Notes: generated by a model not told the origin, from the letters alone. 64,000 bases of DNA from Rhodeus uyekii (GCA_037043235.1 JAWRVZ010000053.1:372001-436000); one strand, 5' to 3'. Positions 37,591 through 49,130 are shown, numbered from the stretch's first letter. Translations and numbers: made by a program.

Positions 37591-37804
37591 GACCGAGCGC
37601 GGATAGCGGGACCGCTGCTACAAGTTACGTGCAGGGGATGAAAGAGCCGCAGCACAGGGGTGAAAGAGCCGCGGGTTGCCGACCCCTGTCCTATACCTAC
37701 TGACCCTGTGAAAAAAATCTCTCACTGAATTCATCGTTTGTGTAAAAAAAAACAAAAAAACTTGAAGTTAATGTCAGCTTGAAACTGCTGCAAATTGTAA
37801 GTAT

Positions 37805-38650
37805 AGTAGGGGTTTAACGATGCAGAAAACTGACTGTACCTTGGTTTTGAAGCTACAGTTTGGTTCAGTACAGTAGGAGTGAGAAAACTAAAACTTTAAT
37901 AAAACTAAAACTGAAAACTTTTTTTTTAATAAACAGCGATTTACTGAACAAATTGTGTATCTGCCTTTAAATGAATTCAATTATAATTAAACATTTCTTA
38001 AGTATAAAAAAATGATCTCTGCTAAAGTAGTAAATTACACAGGGAGCATTTACTTGCACATTAATATAAAATTAAAGGGAAACAACAGAGCAGTTCAGCT
38101 GTTTTAACACTAACATGTTAAGTAAAATATAATGAACATTTAGGCTAATATAGTGTAAATATTTAGGGAAAGAATTTATCTGGTGAAATAACAAGCTGTG
38201 ACACTGAACGAGGTAAATGAAATGCTACGTGACTTGCTTTATTGATGTCTATACTTCGTTGAAACGCTGATTGAGCGATTAAATAGGTTTCAGTAAGTTC
38301 AGATGTTCCATAAGATGTAAATTCATGTTTATTCTGTAACTAGAATTAAAGAGGAAGAGATTATCGCCACTTGTAATGAGGGACCTGTACAATGATATGT
38401 CTGTTGTGTCTCTGTGCTCTTCCTGATTCCTCCTGTCCCAGTGTCATTCCATTCACCTGTCTCATAATCAATCACCTCTTGTCAGCTGTGTTTAATCATC
38501 ACTTGTGTATATCTACTTGATGTTCCCTTCAGTTTCGGTTGATGTTAATGTCAATGTTGGATAGTCCGGTAGGCCATGAGAGTACCGCGGTACGTACTGT
38601 GGGTGTATATATTTTTTTTTGGTTCGGTTTGAATATATTCACACCCCTTA
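37805..38650. mobile_element. possible second hAT-like element with CCCCT-type ends
   Basis: The left side AGGGGTTTAACGATGCAG and the reverse complement of the right side AAGGGGTGTGAATATATTC resemble the ends of fish hAT elements that begin GGGGTGTAACGAT. GGTTTTGAAG/TTTGGTTCAG and TTGGTTCGGTTTGAAT near the two ends also fit. No convincing 8-bp target duplication was found. A stretch at about 38395-38545 (CTGTGTTTAATCATCACTTG) resembles the middle of the LTR-like elements elsewhere here and may be nested. Confidence 0.35.
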
Positions 38651-39534
38651 TGCATAGGTAAAAAAATGTTTTCCAAAAATATAGTGAAAGGCACAATTTT
38701 GCACATCAGTGTTGGCCAAGTCACACTGAGTGGCAGCACAAATAGAAAATACTTTTTATATTTTTACAGACTGTCAAAATCTACCAAAAATAGAAGCAAA
38801 TGGAACAACTGGATCCCAGACAGCAAAATGTGGATTACACTCATACCCTACATATCGTATGGAAAACTAATCAATTAAATATTGCAATATTACTGTATAT
38901 TCTGCATAATTTGATGTTTTTAAATAACCATGGAGATACACTATACAAGATGATACATATATATAAAACATTAATACAAGCGATCTACCTCATTTAGACC
39001 TACCTATATTGCATTTATGTAAAGCGTTCATAGGTAATTTTGAAATAGGTAAATGACCTATATCTATAATATAAAAATTTATAATTTTTAGTTAAATCCA
39101 GTCATGCGGCATGCTTTTGCCACTCATTTTGGCTGAGAGGTGTGTTTTTTGTCAAGAAAGTCGGCGCAAAAGAGCAGCTTGAACATTTTTCTAAACAGCT
39201 CCATTTATGTTATATGCAAAGGGTTTGGAAAGCAACAGAACACTGTAACCACTAGGCCACATCTCAGATAGCAAAGTAATAATTAAGCATTAGATGGAAG
39301 AAACTATGGAAGAACTATGACGAAATGTTAAAACGGCATGGAGGAATTTATTACAATAGTTCCTGATAAACACCACATTGGAGCTTGAGTTAGATAAAAT
39401 TCTGAATGAATGGATGGATAGATGCTGTGTAATGCTAACAGGAGAGAGAAACATCAAAGTGGAGCCATTAAAAAAGAGATCTAGCATTGAAATCTCCATA
39501 TCACAGGAATAGACATCATAGACAACATGCTTAC
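38651..39534. other. AT-rich DNA downstream of the candidate exon
   Basis: Nothing recognised. If the exon that follows is real, this is the start of the next intron on the minus strand. Confidence 0.35.
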
Positions 39535-39711
39535 CTGTTTTCCATGTATAGTGCCTGTCCTTTGGCAACTCCAGGTCGGACCTCACTTGCATTCCAATGA
39601 GAGACATAGAGAGCAGAAGGTAGTTCCCAACACGCCATGTCCAGCCCGTTACACCAGAGTCATCTTTTAGAATCATAGTCCAGCCCATTGACGTCCTGTC
39701 CACTTTTAGTC
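39535..39711 (-). CDS. candidate internal exon of an unidentified vertebrate gene
   Basis: On the minus strand a 177-bp segment is bounded by a good 3' splice site (pyrimidine-rich tract ending TTTTGTGTTTTTGCAG at 39712) and a good 5' splice site (AAACAG|GTAAGC, donor starting at 39534). One frame is open throughout; the other two stop inside it. Both junctions are phase 1, so the exon is symmetric, and it would add about 58 residues. The peptide has non-random composition for this AT-rich DNA: several tryptophans and charged residues, including GWTMILKDDSGVTGW, GWTWRVGNYLLLS and VRSDLELPKDRHYTWK. I do not recognise the family. A 1-1 phase exon is typical of extracellular modules, but that is only a hint. 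The frame also stays open beyond both splice sites, so an accidental open frame cannot be excluded. Confidence 0.42.
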
Positions 39712-41796
39712 CTGCAAAAACACAAAACAAAGCAAATACAATGGTGATTATGTTCTCTTACCTGCTAGGGAGCAAAAACTCTAGCCAAGTATGATAAACA
39801 ACTCTTGGGAATCATTACATTAATCACTAGCGTACGTTTGACTAGTCATTTAATCCTGGAGGATGGCAAATCAAGCACACGTGTCATGATCAGGATCATT
39901 TGGTCTTAAAGCTGCATGCAGTAACTACCACAGTAAACACAAGCAGAGCATTGGGTCTTTCAGCCATGAAGTAATTGAGCATATTAACACATTTTCATTG
40001 CAACTCATTTAATTCTGTCTCCCGCCTCTGTAATTCATATCCTTTGGGTGAAGGATTAGTTCTGGAATCACTGACTCTCCAAGCATCTGTGTAGGTGAAG
40101 GGGAATTTTAATGCATATCTGATTTACAATGGACTTTTTGCAAACATTCAGAGATAGCGGTTGTACACTGTTGTATTTGTACTATTCACATTTTAAAGCA
40201 GCTGATCTTGAACTATAAACGTCTGTTTTGTCACGCTCTGACTGATGGAAATCTGCACACCATTTAAATGGCAAATATTCAATGGACTGGATCCACGTTA
40301 TACCTCTCACATGTAATAAACTTCTCCATTGACAACCAAAATGGGAAAGTAACTCATTTAAACAGCTCAGCAGCACAAACCAAGGTTATTCATTCGAGCC
40401 AGTCCCACGGCAAGAAATGGGGATCTCTATATTTTATAGCATCATTGTTTCATATATGGGACACAGCTCTGCATGGACCAGTGTATTACAGTATTATCTG
40501 AATTAAAATTTTGATTGATTTTCCTCTTATGGAGACGGCACACAATGCATTACCTGTGGACGATCTGTTCGAGACGGCTAGACAGAATCGGTGTATTGAT
40601 GGATGAATTGCTATCAGACTAAAATATGTGTTTGGAATGTGGAATTATTCTGATGTGATTTATCAGGGAAAGCCTGCAGCTCCCAATTGGTTTTTGCTTG
40701 ATTTAATTTGGGGAAATTAGATTTTTATTTCATTGCTTCAGCAGTGTTGCAGGAAAATTTGATTTGAGAGGAATATGGCGAGAGGCCTTGACGGAGTGAA
40801 AAAAGATCTCTTATCTTTTAACTGCTGCCACAAGTAAATGTCGTGATAGAATTAGATATTTTCAAAAGAGTATACACAGATATGCTCTTGAAGAAGCTAA
40901 AGCTGGTTGCTTGGGACTTTGGAGCATGGCTCATTCAATTTTTGATAACATATTTCAGTTTAATGCTTCTATTTAACTGAATAAATGAGTGATGTTGACC
41001 TGTATGACAGCTTTCCTTCAGAATTGAGAAACATCTCATCTGTTTCTCAAACTCTGCTAAAACAAAAAAATCATTCTGAGCAACTCTATTTTTAATCAGA
41101 ATAGCTGTAATTCAGCAAGACACTGCAGTTTTAAATATTAGAATGTTAAAGAAATGATTACATTGTTGTAATGTTCTCGTGTAGTGTGTTAAAACCATAG
41201 CCAATGAACTTATAAACTACTATAACATAAACAATTACTACTATTCTGAATATTACAGCAGATATAATAGCTGTAATTGTTAATGTTATAGTAGTTTATA
41301 ACTGAATTATTAACCAAGACATGGACACTGAAAATTGTTATATTGTTTTATTACAGTTTTCACCACGGTACATGTTAAAGATAATGTGACAGTAAACGAT
41401 CAACCTTGCTACGACCTTGTCTTCATTGGCTTTGGTTTAACTTAGTGTTTAGTCAGAGTTTCAACACACTGCATTAGAACATCACAGTGAAAAAGCATTG
41501 CCTTTATGACATTGTATAGTGTACGAATTATGTACATTGTATAGCAACGAATTATGGTGTCTGTTTTGGCATTTTCTAGCGGAACCAGAAAAGCGCTAAC
41601 CGGAAGTGACCAAACAGGACGTGAAATCATCATATAAATAAAATTAATTTTTACAAATGAGGAAGAAAAACAGAAAGATAAGTAAGAACTTCACATTTCT
41701 CCTGAAAATTAGTGTAAACAAAATAAAGCAAATATTAGAGTTATATTTCTTAAAGTACAACTTGTCCATGTGATATGTCTTGTGTGAGGTGTATGG
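39712..41796. other. non-coding DNA upstream of the candidate exon
   Basis: It would be intron if the exon is real. Complex, low-repeat sequence spans about 39980-40080 and 40500-40760. One strong imperfect inverted repeat is at 41211-41300. No exon recognised. Confidence 0.35.
41211..41300. repeat. 28-bp inverted repeat with 34-nt spacer
   Basis: TATAAACTACTATAACATAA (start of the left arm, 41211-41238) pairs with 41273-41300 at 27 of 28 positions. It could be the core of a small inverted-repeat element or a cruciform-forming palindrome; outer element limits are not visible. Confidence 0.8.
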
Positions 41797-42351
41797 TGTT
41801 CGGATCCTGATTCCAGTCTTGTTTGATTTAGTTTTTGACATTCATGCTCTGTGTGTTTGTTCGCTGTTTTGAGTGCGCGGGACGAGCATTTGCTTGTTGT
41901 TCAGTGTCTTGTTGTGTGGCCACGTGGTTTTGAGTTCGCTAGAGCTGTGTGCTCTCCTGTCCGTGTGAGCTGATTCATCAGCCACGTGATTTCAAGTCAT
42001 GTCAGGTTTTGTCTTGTGCTGTGTAGCACACAGTTTGCGTGCTTTCATGTGTCATGTTCAATGTGACCACAAGTGTTTCTTGTGCCATATGCTCTCATGT
42101 CTACTGTGTAACCCCACCTGTCCTTGCTACCTCATTATTGGTTAATTTGCCCCACCTGTTCTCCCTCATTAACCTACATGTTTGCTCCCTACTTATCTTC
42201 CTGTGTTTGCTGTTCTGTGCTAGATCGTCGTCATTACTCATCGAATGTCTGTCGTCAAGTCAAGACTAGCTTTTATTTTATTATTAATAAAAAACCCTTT
42301 CTCCCGCAACATTGAGTCCTCGTTCCTATCTTCACCCAACGCACCTTGACA
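41797..42351 (+). mobile_element. LTR-like repeat related to the 23.35-kb element
   Basis: The 3' part contains TTATTAATAAAAAACCC (poly-A signal), then ATTGAGTCCTCGTTCCTA and a terminal CACCTTGACA. This matches the 3' part of the minus-strand element at 23353-23933 (ATTGAGTCCTCGTCCTGC...TGACA). Upstream it shares the T/G-rich to C/T-rich style, for example CCCACCTGTTCTCCCTCATT. The 5' end is uncertain; TGTTCGGATCCTGATTCCAG resembles the other copy's TGTCAGGATTCTGCCAC. No target duplication was found, so the copy may be truncated. ORFs inside have no recognised domain. Confidence 0.5.
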
Positions 42352-43191
42352 AAAAATGGATATAAAAATTTAAACAATCTCCCCAAAATATGTTTGGTCA
42401 TTTTTTGTGTGTGTATGTCTTTGTTGTTTTACTTTTAATGAAATGACCTATTTTATATCATCTATTTTAGACTCCCATTTAAAAGGCCGTGTTTATGAAG
42501 ATTGTTTCTGCCTCGACCAAAACACTTCTCGTTTACACCTGTGTCTCTTTTGTCCACTTTCAACCACTTCTGTCGTTACATCTTTGAGAGGAGGGTCTTT
42601 GGGATGGTATATGTATGTTTTTGTTTTTTTCAGGTCTTTTGATCTAATGGACAAAATAAGCTTACACAATTTACATATGAACGTGCTCGGAGATGGAGAA
42701 ACACACAAAGAGCAGAAGCTTTTATTTCTGCTCTGACAGTAACAAGACCACGCTGAATGAACGCGTTATAAATTAGGAATGTTGAGAGAAAATCATGCTT
42801 GGTATGTTTTTCGTCTTCAAACCGAACTTGGGTCTTCAGCCAACAAAGTTTAAATCCGGTCTGGCTAGCAAGCTTCCAATAATGTTTTCGCATTAGGTCA
42901 GCAGGCAGAAGAGTAGACGGTCTTTTCTGGCATTCAACAACATGAGCGTTTACATTATGAAAGCAATCTGCTCTAATGTGTTTTTGACAACCGCTGGAAA
43001 TGGTCAAAAGTGAACAAGCACAAAATGTTTTAGAATCCATTTACAACTATTTGTTCACTTGTGATCTGACCGAACAAAATGCATCTTAATGGTGAAACAC
43101 GGCCAGAGATGTAAATCAAATAATACATGCAAATAAAATTCCCTTAAGCCATTCCTATACTAATGCATAGATTTATGAACAGACATAAACT

Positions 43192-43193
<2 letters not shown>

Positions 43194-43225
<32 letters not shown>
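43194..43225. repeat. (AC)n microsatellite
   Basis: An uninterrupted AC run of about 16 units. Confidence 0.96.
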
Positions 43226-43228
<3 letters not shown>

Positions 43229-44847
43229 GTTCTGCAAGCACACAAACAGGCCTATAAATATGATGTAGGAATGGACACCACAATCCTGCATTGCTGGCAA
43301 AACCAAAACACAAATAACATAAAAGTTCAATATTTACAGTGAAGATTTACAAAAGGTTATGTATAGCCTAGCAAACATCCACAGACTGAGAGTGGAAAAC
43401 CTTGGCATGATGGACTTGGCCTTTTCCCGTGGCCTGTCAGCCGTAGGGAGGATGTGAATACTGACACACGTTCCTGCATGTGCCTGTCACCCGCCGTACC
43501 AGCCACAGCTATCCTGGAAATCAAATGCGTCAAAGTCCTGGACTGCTTTTTTAGAATAACTAGGTCAAACAAAGCTTGTGGGCTCAGACTGGAACACAGC
43601 GTGCAGTCTTAAGAACCTGAGAAAGCTTCTGCACTTCAGGATTCATGACACTTCAGTCAAGATTTTCTCATGCAGCACACATATTAACTCTTTCAGTCAG
43701 AGGCATGGACTCTCATTCAGATTTTAATTTATTCCGCCATGCATGGGTAAAAAACAATTCAATTTTGAAAATGCACTGGTTCAAATCCTATAGGTTTGCA
43801 GGTCATGCGGTTCTCTCCTATTTACCTCTATGCACAAGTCCGGCTGAAATGGATAAAAGCTAACTTTTTTTAGCAGGCTGAAAGTCCTTCCAGTTTGGGT
43901 GGATACATATCAGATTGGTATGAGAAGTCATGTGTGCAAATGTTTCTTCAAAGAAGCACATGGGAATTAATTTATCAGTATTAGCTGAGGCAGTGAATAC
44001 CACATCAACATCAAACAGAAAGCTTTTCAACATTCTTCCAGTGTAATATGGTGTTACATGTGTTGTGGTTTTTGTGTTTTACAACCATATTTGGCCAGTG
44101 GTCTCTATGTCTCTTTGACCTCTATGATAAGATTTCCTATATATTTTTCTCCCTGCATTTAATAATAATACATTTAAATACATAAAAAATTTGTTTTAGA
44201 TTTAGATTATTTAAATAAAACATTATTATTATTATATTGTAATATCAGGACAATCACATTTTTAGCTTTATGATTTTAGGGACAGATTCACTAACAGCTT
44301 ACACCAGCACAAATTAAAACAATTTTGCCATTAAAAATCTACTGTTAGTATTAACTAAAGACATGTAGTGAAAAATTAGCACTGAAAAAAGATGGAAAGG
44401 GTTATTTTTGCAGATGACCTTAGTGCATATGCATGTGTAGGAGTTTCCCTTCGAGAAGCAAAATTTTGAGTATTTAAATTAATTTTGGACTGTGATTTAC
44501 TAAGGTTTGCCCCCGTTAATTTATTGATATTTGCGCCATTATGTAACACCTCCAAAAAAGCATGTCTTAAACCAGATGCTGTTTGTGCTGCTTTTGGTAA
44601 ATTGCGTCCGACATGGAAATGATCAGAGAAATGATTTGCAAGCCGTCAAATGAATCCCAATTGAATTCCAACCCCTAAAACTAACCCTACTCATAAATAA
44701 TAGGCGAATAACACTGATGTAGAAGCACCTAACGCCTGGTTGTAAGCCTAAACTTGACAAACTGTAAACTTCTCCCTCAAATCTAATTAGTTGATTGGAA
44801 TGTTGATCCAGGAGCATGTTGCACTTGGTGGATTCAGGTTCTGCAAT

Positions 44848-44900
44848 CAAATTACTGAAGGTATGAATTGCGTAAAAAAATGCATACCTTCAGTAATTTG
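44848..44900. repeat. perfect 18-bp stem-loop
   Basis: CAAATTACTGAAGGTATG (44848-44865) is the exact reverse complement of 44883-44900, separated by a 17-nt spacer. Its origin is unknown; possibly a mini-element core. Confidence 0.85.
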
Positions 44901-47122
44901 CATACCTTTAAGAATCTGAATTCGCTAACACTGTATTTTGATGGACCTTTTAAACATTCTGTTTACTTATTAACTTTGCAACTACAATGTCAACTAACTC
45001 CCATTAAAGTATTAGTAGACTCTCTGCTTAATATCTGCTGACTCTTTATTGTCCAACAGACATTCTACTGATTATAAGCTATTTTACAACTATACAACTA
45101 TATGTCAACTATATTCCCACCCTAACACTCTACCAATACTCTATTAACACTTATTAGAATCATTTGACACGTAGGTACAATATCATTTATAGTCAACAGA
45201 ATGTGACTGGAACCATCAAAATAAAGTGAAACCAATTTTTAAACAAATTAATAAATGTGGACAAAAAAAATTTCCACAAAACCTGAGTGCTGTTTTTGTC
45301 TCTTGTCCTAAAGAATATTTAAAATATCCCTTTAAAAAAACTGAGACATTTGAACCACTGTGCCTAAAAAAACAAACCCATCATTGAAATGTCGAATACT
45401 GATCCTCCCCAAATCTTCACATGGGACAGGACATCTGAGCTGATCCGTCTGTATACAGGTGGGCCCAGTAATTAATATTTGATTACAACTCCCACAGCAG
45501 ACACTAAAGCACTGTCTGTAACAGGTCTATTACAGCCTCAGCCAGACTCGTTCCATTAGATCTCTCTCTGCAGGACAACACCAAAGGAAACAATAGCTGA
45601 CAGAAAAAGAAACAGAAGCTCCTAGACCAGTTTACTATATCACACAAGTCTTCTCCTTGCTTCAATTTCCATACAGTAATGAGTCCAATTGGCTTGTGTT
45701 CGACAAACCTTTGAACACCACCTGTCATTTCTGCTTCCTTATTTGTCCATATAACCACAGAAGCACACAACTTGATAATAAGCCTCTACCTACAGAGTAT
45801 TAGCAAGCTGGCATCATAAAAGAGAGAACTAAGTCATCTTCTTGACACTAAAATTTTAAAGTTGAACTCAGTATCTTTTCCCTCATTAAAAAGTTTTTCT
45901 TCAAAAAAAAAAGGAACATGTACAGGCACATGAGATGAAGTTGCCACACATGTCAGTAGCTAGGGCTTTTCGATATGGGAAAAACAACAGGAGTATATAT
46001 ATTATTATAAAATATATTTTTCCCAGGTGAAACCTTTTTAAACTGGACTTAAAAGCAATCCAGTATAATATGACCTATCCTAAAATGACACCATGATGCT
46101 GATTGGCTGACGGCACCACACGCAGTTGCCATGCTAACCTTACAAAAAGTAAATGTAATGTAATGTAACCTGCCAAACCCCTGGAGTGCACTACAGTCCA
46201 TCGGTAAGTTATATTATATTGGCAAAATACTCAGCTCTACTGGTAAAATGCTCTAAAACACTGATCATACTTTACACAATGAGAAACCTCAGCTGAGCCA
46301 ACTTGACAGACCGGTCTTATAATTGAATAAATAGGTGTCTCCTCTAAGTGACATGCAGTGAGCACAGGGACCCAAAATGGCAGCTATTTCTCTTCATTAA
46401 TTCTAGTTGTACAGGGAAAGGAGGAAAAGGAGCTTGGCAGAGACCTTTCACATAACACTGTACTTCCACCCATTACTGACTCGAAGACGGTTGAGCCCAG
46501 ACTGGGGAATTGGGCTACCGGGCAATTATACCGAGAACATGACGGTTTCTACCTGAAAGGAAAGGCTGGGACTCATCACTTTAGCTGTGGCAGTGAGGTC
46601 AACAGCTGGATGGCTGAGGCCCGCTGATGCTGCAGGCAGCTGAATGCTCCTCAGAAGCTCTCTGTGACACAGGGACAGCAGATAAACACGGCCTTTCCTC
46701 CTCCCCCTGATGCATCATCTGCCAGCTAATCCTCAGTGGCTCCCTCTCGGGAAGATCAGAGCGTGAAAGATGTGTCTGTCACACCATCACCGACCGTGAG
46801 AACAGATAACCCTTTGGCGATTGCTGGATGAAGTATCCACTGACGGAAATTCCTCCAAGGAAGTGTCCTGAAGCCAGCAGGGCTGAAAAAGGGGCAAGAG
46901 AAAATAGGGTTTTAGGTAGGACAAACAATAAAGAAATAGTTGAAAACATGCCCTCAGAAAATAACACATACTTTAAGGAGGAAGATCTGATGTGGTCAAA
47001 GGAAATTGGTTTAGTTGAGCTCTAGTAGAGCTGCCTCATTGTCTCATCCAAAACCTCATAAATGATAAATCTGGAATATCATCCTTCATGAAATCAATCC
47101 CTCTTAATTCGCCATCTTGGAT

Positions 47123-47182
47123 GATTATTTTTGTATTTCAATATATATATATATATATATATATTGAAATACAAAAATAATC
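47123..47182. repeat. perfect 60-bp palindrome with (AT)n centre
   Basis: The left half GATTATTTTTGTATTTCA then (AT)6 is the exact reverse complement of the right half, with no spacer. The AT core alone would be an ordinary microsatellite; the perfect 18-bp non-AT arms make it a true palindrome that may extrude a cruciform. Confidence 0.92.
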
Positions 47183-47319
47183 TCTTTGCTAATATATATA
47201 TAAATTATACTTTCATTTATCAAGGAGGCATAAGAATAGCAAGGATGCATACTTTCAATTTCGATTATTCTATTCAAGAATACTGGGAAAATGTATCAGT
47301 TTCCTCAAAAAAACAATTA

Positions 47320-47406
47320 CTGTTAGAATGTTAGCAAATCATCGTGTTAGATTGATTTCTGAAGGGTCATGTGACTATGAAGACTGGAGTATTGATGCTG
47401 AAAATG
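47320..47406 (-). repeat. family X fragment ending at the DIRS boundary
   Basis: It contains AGATTGATTTCTGAAGGGTC, ATGTGACTATGAAGACTGGA and TATTGATGCTGAAAATG, the central part of family X. It stops abruptly at 47406 where DIRS terminal sequence begins, so this is likely the left insertion junction of that element. Confidence 0.6.
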
Positions 47407-48539
47407 TCTCGGTTACATCTCCTTAGTTACCTGAATAGGGAACGAGAACCTGCGTCAAAACGCTGTGGGAATGCTTCAGCACAACTTTATCGTGAAGCAC
47501 ATGTGAAATCAGTCCAATGGCATGACAGAACGTCATAGACCAGGAAATCATAAAGCACAACTGAAAACACAGCATGCTAGCTACTGACAGGCATCTAGTG
47601 AGTATGGCATGGGTCCTACAACCTACAAATCAAGGTTCTACAACCTGCGACAATGTACGACGAGAACCAGCCTGCCGCATCACAAATGTCTTGGAGAGAA
47701 ACTCCCAGCAGTAGAGCTTTGGAAGCAGCCATAGCCCTGGTTGAGTGGGCTCGGACTGCCAAAGGAGAGAACTGTCCGACTGCAATTGAGGTAGCCTCGC
47801 CTACCCACGTGCTAAAAGTCTGCTTAGATGCCGTGAACCTCTTCTTGGGAGACCCACAACACAAAAACAATTGTACAGATTTTCTCCACAGCTCTGTTGA
47901 CATCTAAGGCCCTAACCGGGCAGACTAGATTAGTTTTTCCTGGTCTGGAGTACAGAAAGGAGAAGGACAAAGAGCCTGTAGCGTGATAGGTCTTATAGTA
48001 TTAGTAGGAACCTTAGGAACATAACCCGGCCTAAGATAAAAAAAGAAGCCTTTACCAGGCCAGGAGAAAATTCTAGGCCCAAGGGTGAATGTGAATGTAG
48101 ATCTGTAATTCTAGTAAGAACAAAGCATTTTTATGAGTGAGAAATTTATCAGGGACCTCCTGGAGAGATGATGGCCCCGCCACAAACCCTGAGCTGATCA
48201 ACTGCTTATGACCGCCCCCCATCCGGTAAGAGAAGCATCCGTAGTTAGCTTGACAAAACAACAAGGAGCTCCCAGCACTGATCCCTGGGAAAGAAACCAA
48301 AGTTTTTTTCCCATATAACTAGAGCATGAAGGCATCGTCATGAGATTAATTTTGTGGAGTGGGTCCCCCATTGGGGAGAACCCCTTGGATAGGTATCATG
48401 TTGGACGCAGCAGGAAAGGAAGACCCTTGTATTGGTATGATCCCTTACATTTCCCCCGAAGGCAAACCTAAGGAATTTCCTGAGCTGAAGAAAGGTGGAG
48501 ACATGGAAGTATGCATCCCTGAGGTCTATTATTGCAAAC

Positions 48540-49130
48540 CCTATTATTGGTGACCCTATCCTGCCATCTGATGCCCATGATTGAACTCTTCGTTCAATCA
48601 TGGGCATCAGATGGCAGGATAGGGTCACCAACCTCGAGGTTCTGGAGAGAGCTGGTCTTAGTAGTATGGAAGCTATAATCTTAAAGTCGCAGTTGCGTTG
48701 GACAGGACACGTGATCCGCATGGATGGCTCCCGCATACCTCGCCAAGTTCTGTATGGAGCCCTATCGCAGGGCTAGAGAAACACAGGACGTCCAAGGAGG
48801 CGCTACAAGGACTGCATCAAAGAGCACCTGAAACACTGTGATACCTCAACAAAAGATCTTGAATCATGTGCTGCAGACAGAGTCATGTGGCGAGATACAA
48901 TACATGCGGCATACACAACTTTTGAACGAAAAAGAAGAGAGCAAGTAACAAATGCCAGGGAACGCAGGAAAGCCCCCAAAGACACTGTTGTCTCCTCTGT
49001 TGTTTCCTTCCAGTGCCCCTACTGTTCCAGGGTGTGTGCATCAAGGATTGGTCTCATCAGCCATGCCCGGACCCATCAAAGGACGTAGCACAACCGATAT
49101 CTTCGGAAACGATGGTCAACCGACAATCCT
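48540..49130 (+). pseudogene. LINE retrotransposon 3' fragment with inverted 5' end, nested in DIRS
   Basis: From 48592 the plus strand encodes the C-terminal part of a non-LTR retrotransposon ORF2: GIRWQDRVTNLEVLERAGL, LRWTGHVIRM, GRPRRRYKDCIKEHLKH, ADRVMWRD. It ends with the C2H2-like finger CPYCSRVCASRIGLISHART and a stop near 49088. One in-frame stop (TAG, 48774-48776) interrupts it. Only the 3' part is present, as in typical 5'-truncated LINE insertions. The first 40 bp are preceded by their own exact inverted copy (48547-48586). The insertion separates two consecutive parts of the DIRS RT domain, so it is younger than the DIRS copy. The clade is not certain. The exact right end and target duplication could not be fixed. 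Confidence 0.75.
48547..48631. repeat. 40-bp perfect inverted repeat with 5-nt loop at the LINE 5' end
   Basis: The left arm 48547-48586 (starting TTGGTGACCCTATCCTGCCA) is the exact reverse complement of the right arm 48592-48631, which is LINE coding sequence. The loop is TCTTC. The left arm is an inverted copy of the LINE's own first 40 bases. Confidence 0.93.

Larger units (their letters stand above)
36894..37688. mobile_element. hAT-type non-autonomous transposon (795 bp) with perfect 8-bp target duplication
   Basis: The left end CAGGGGCCGGCAACCTTTAA and the reverse complement of the right end CAGGGGTCGGCAACCCGCGG are inverted repeats of the hAT superfamily (Charlie-like CAGGGGTCGGCAACC). 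The flanks are identical 8-mers TCCTATAC (36886-36893 and 37689-37696), as hAT transposases produce. Words GAAAGAGCCATA and GATGAAAGAGCCGC recur near both ends. The interior holds no transposase; ORFs there (37019-37303) are unrecognised. It also holds a 67-bp AT microsatellite, a stretch with GGTATCGATATCG repeats ending TATCGCCCATCCCTAG that looks like the end of another element, and a GC-rich 45-bp duplication. Confidence 0.85.
42352..47122. other. long low-repeat region, no gene recognised
   Basis: ORFs of up to 136 codons (42630-43040 minus, 42407-42736 plus) have no recognisable domain. An AC microsatellite and one stem-loop are listed separately. Around 45985-46150 the DNA is locally AT-rich with AGGGCTTTTCGATATGG, possibly a hAT remnant. 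Nothing else can be supported. Confidence 0.35.

Noticed and set aside
37503..37703. ORF with two MRRDTPFFRGRSDRL repeats
   Set aside because: A by-product of a 45-bp (multiple of three) duplication inside a hAT element; the opposite strand shows an equivalent repeat.
42630..43040. 136-codon minus-strand open frame
   Set aside because: Long for this DNA but without recognisable domain, splice signals or codon pattern; overlaps an equally long plus-strand frame.
43495..43560. Possible short minus-strand exon encoding QDFDAFDFQDSCGWYGG
   Set aside because: The upstream splice acceptor is purine-rich and the segment is under 60 bp; it vaguely recalls a MAM-type start but cannot be supported.
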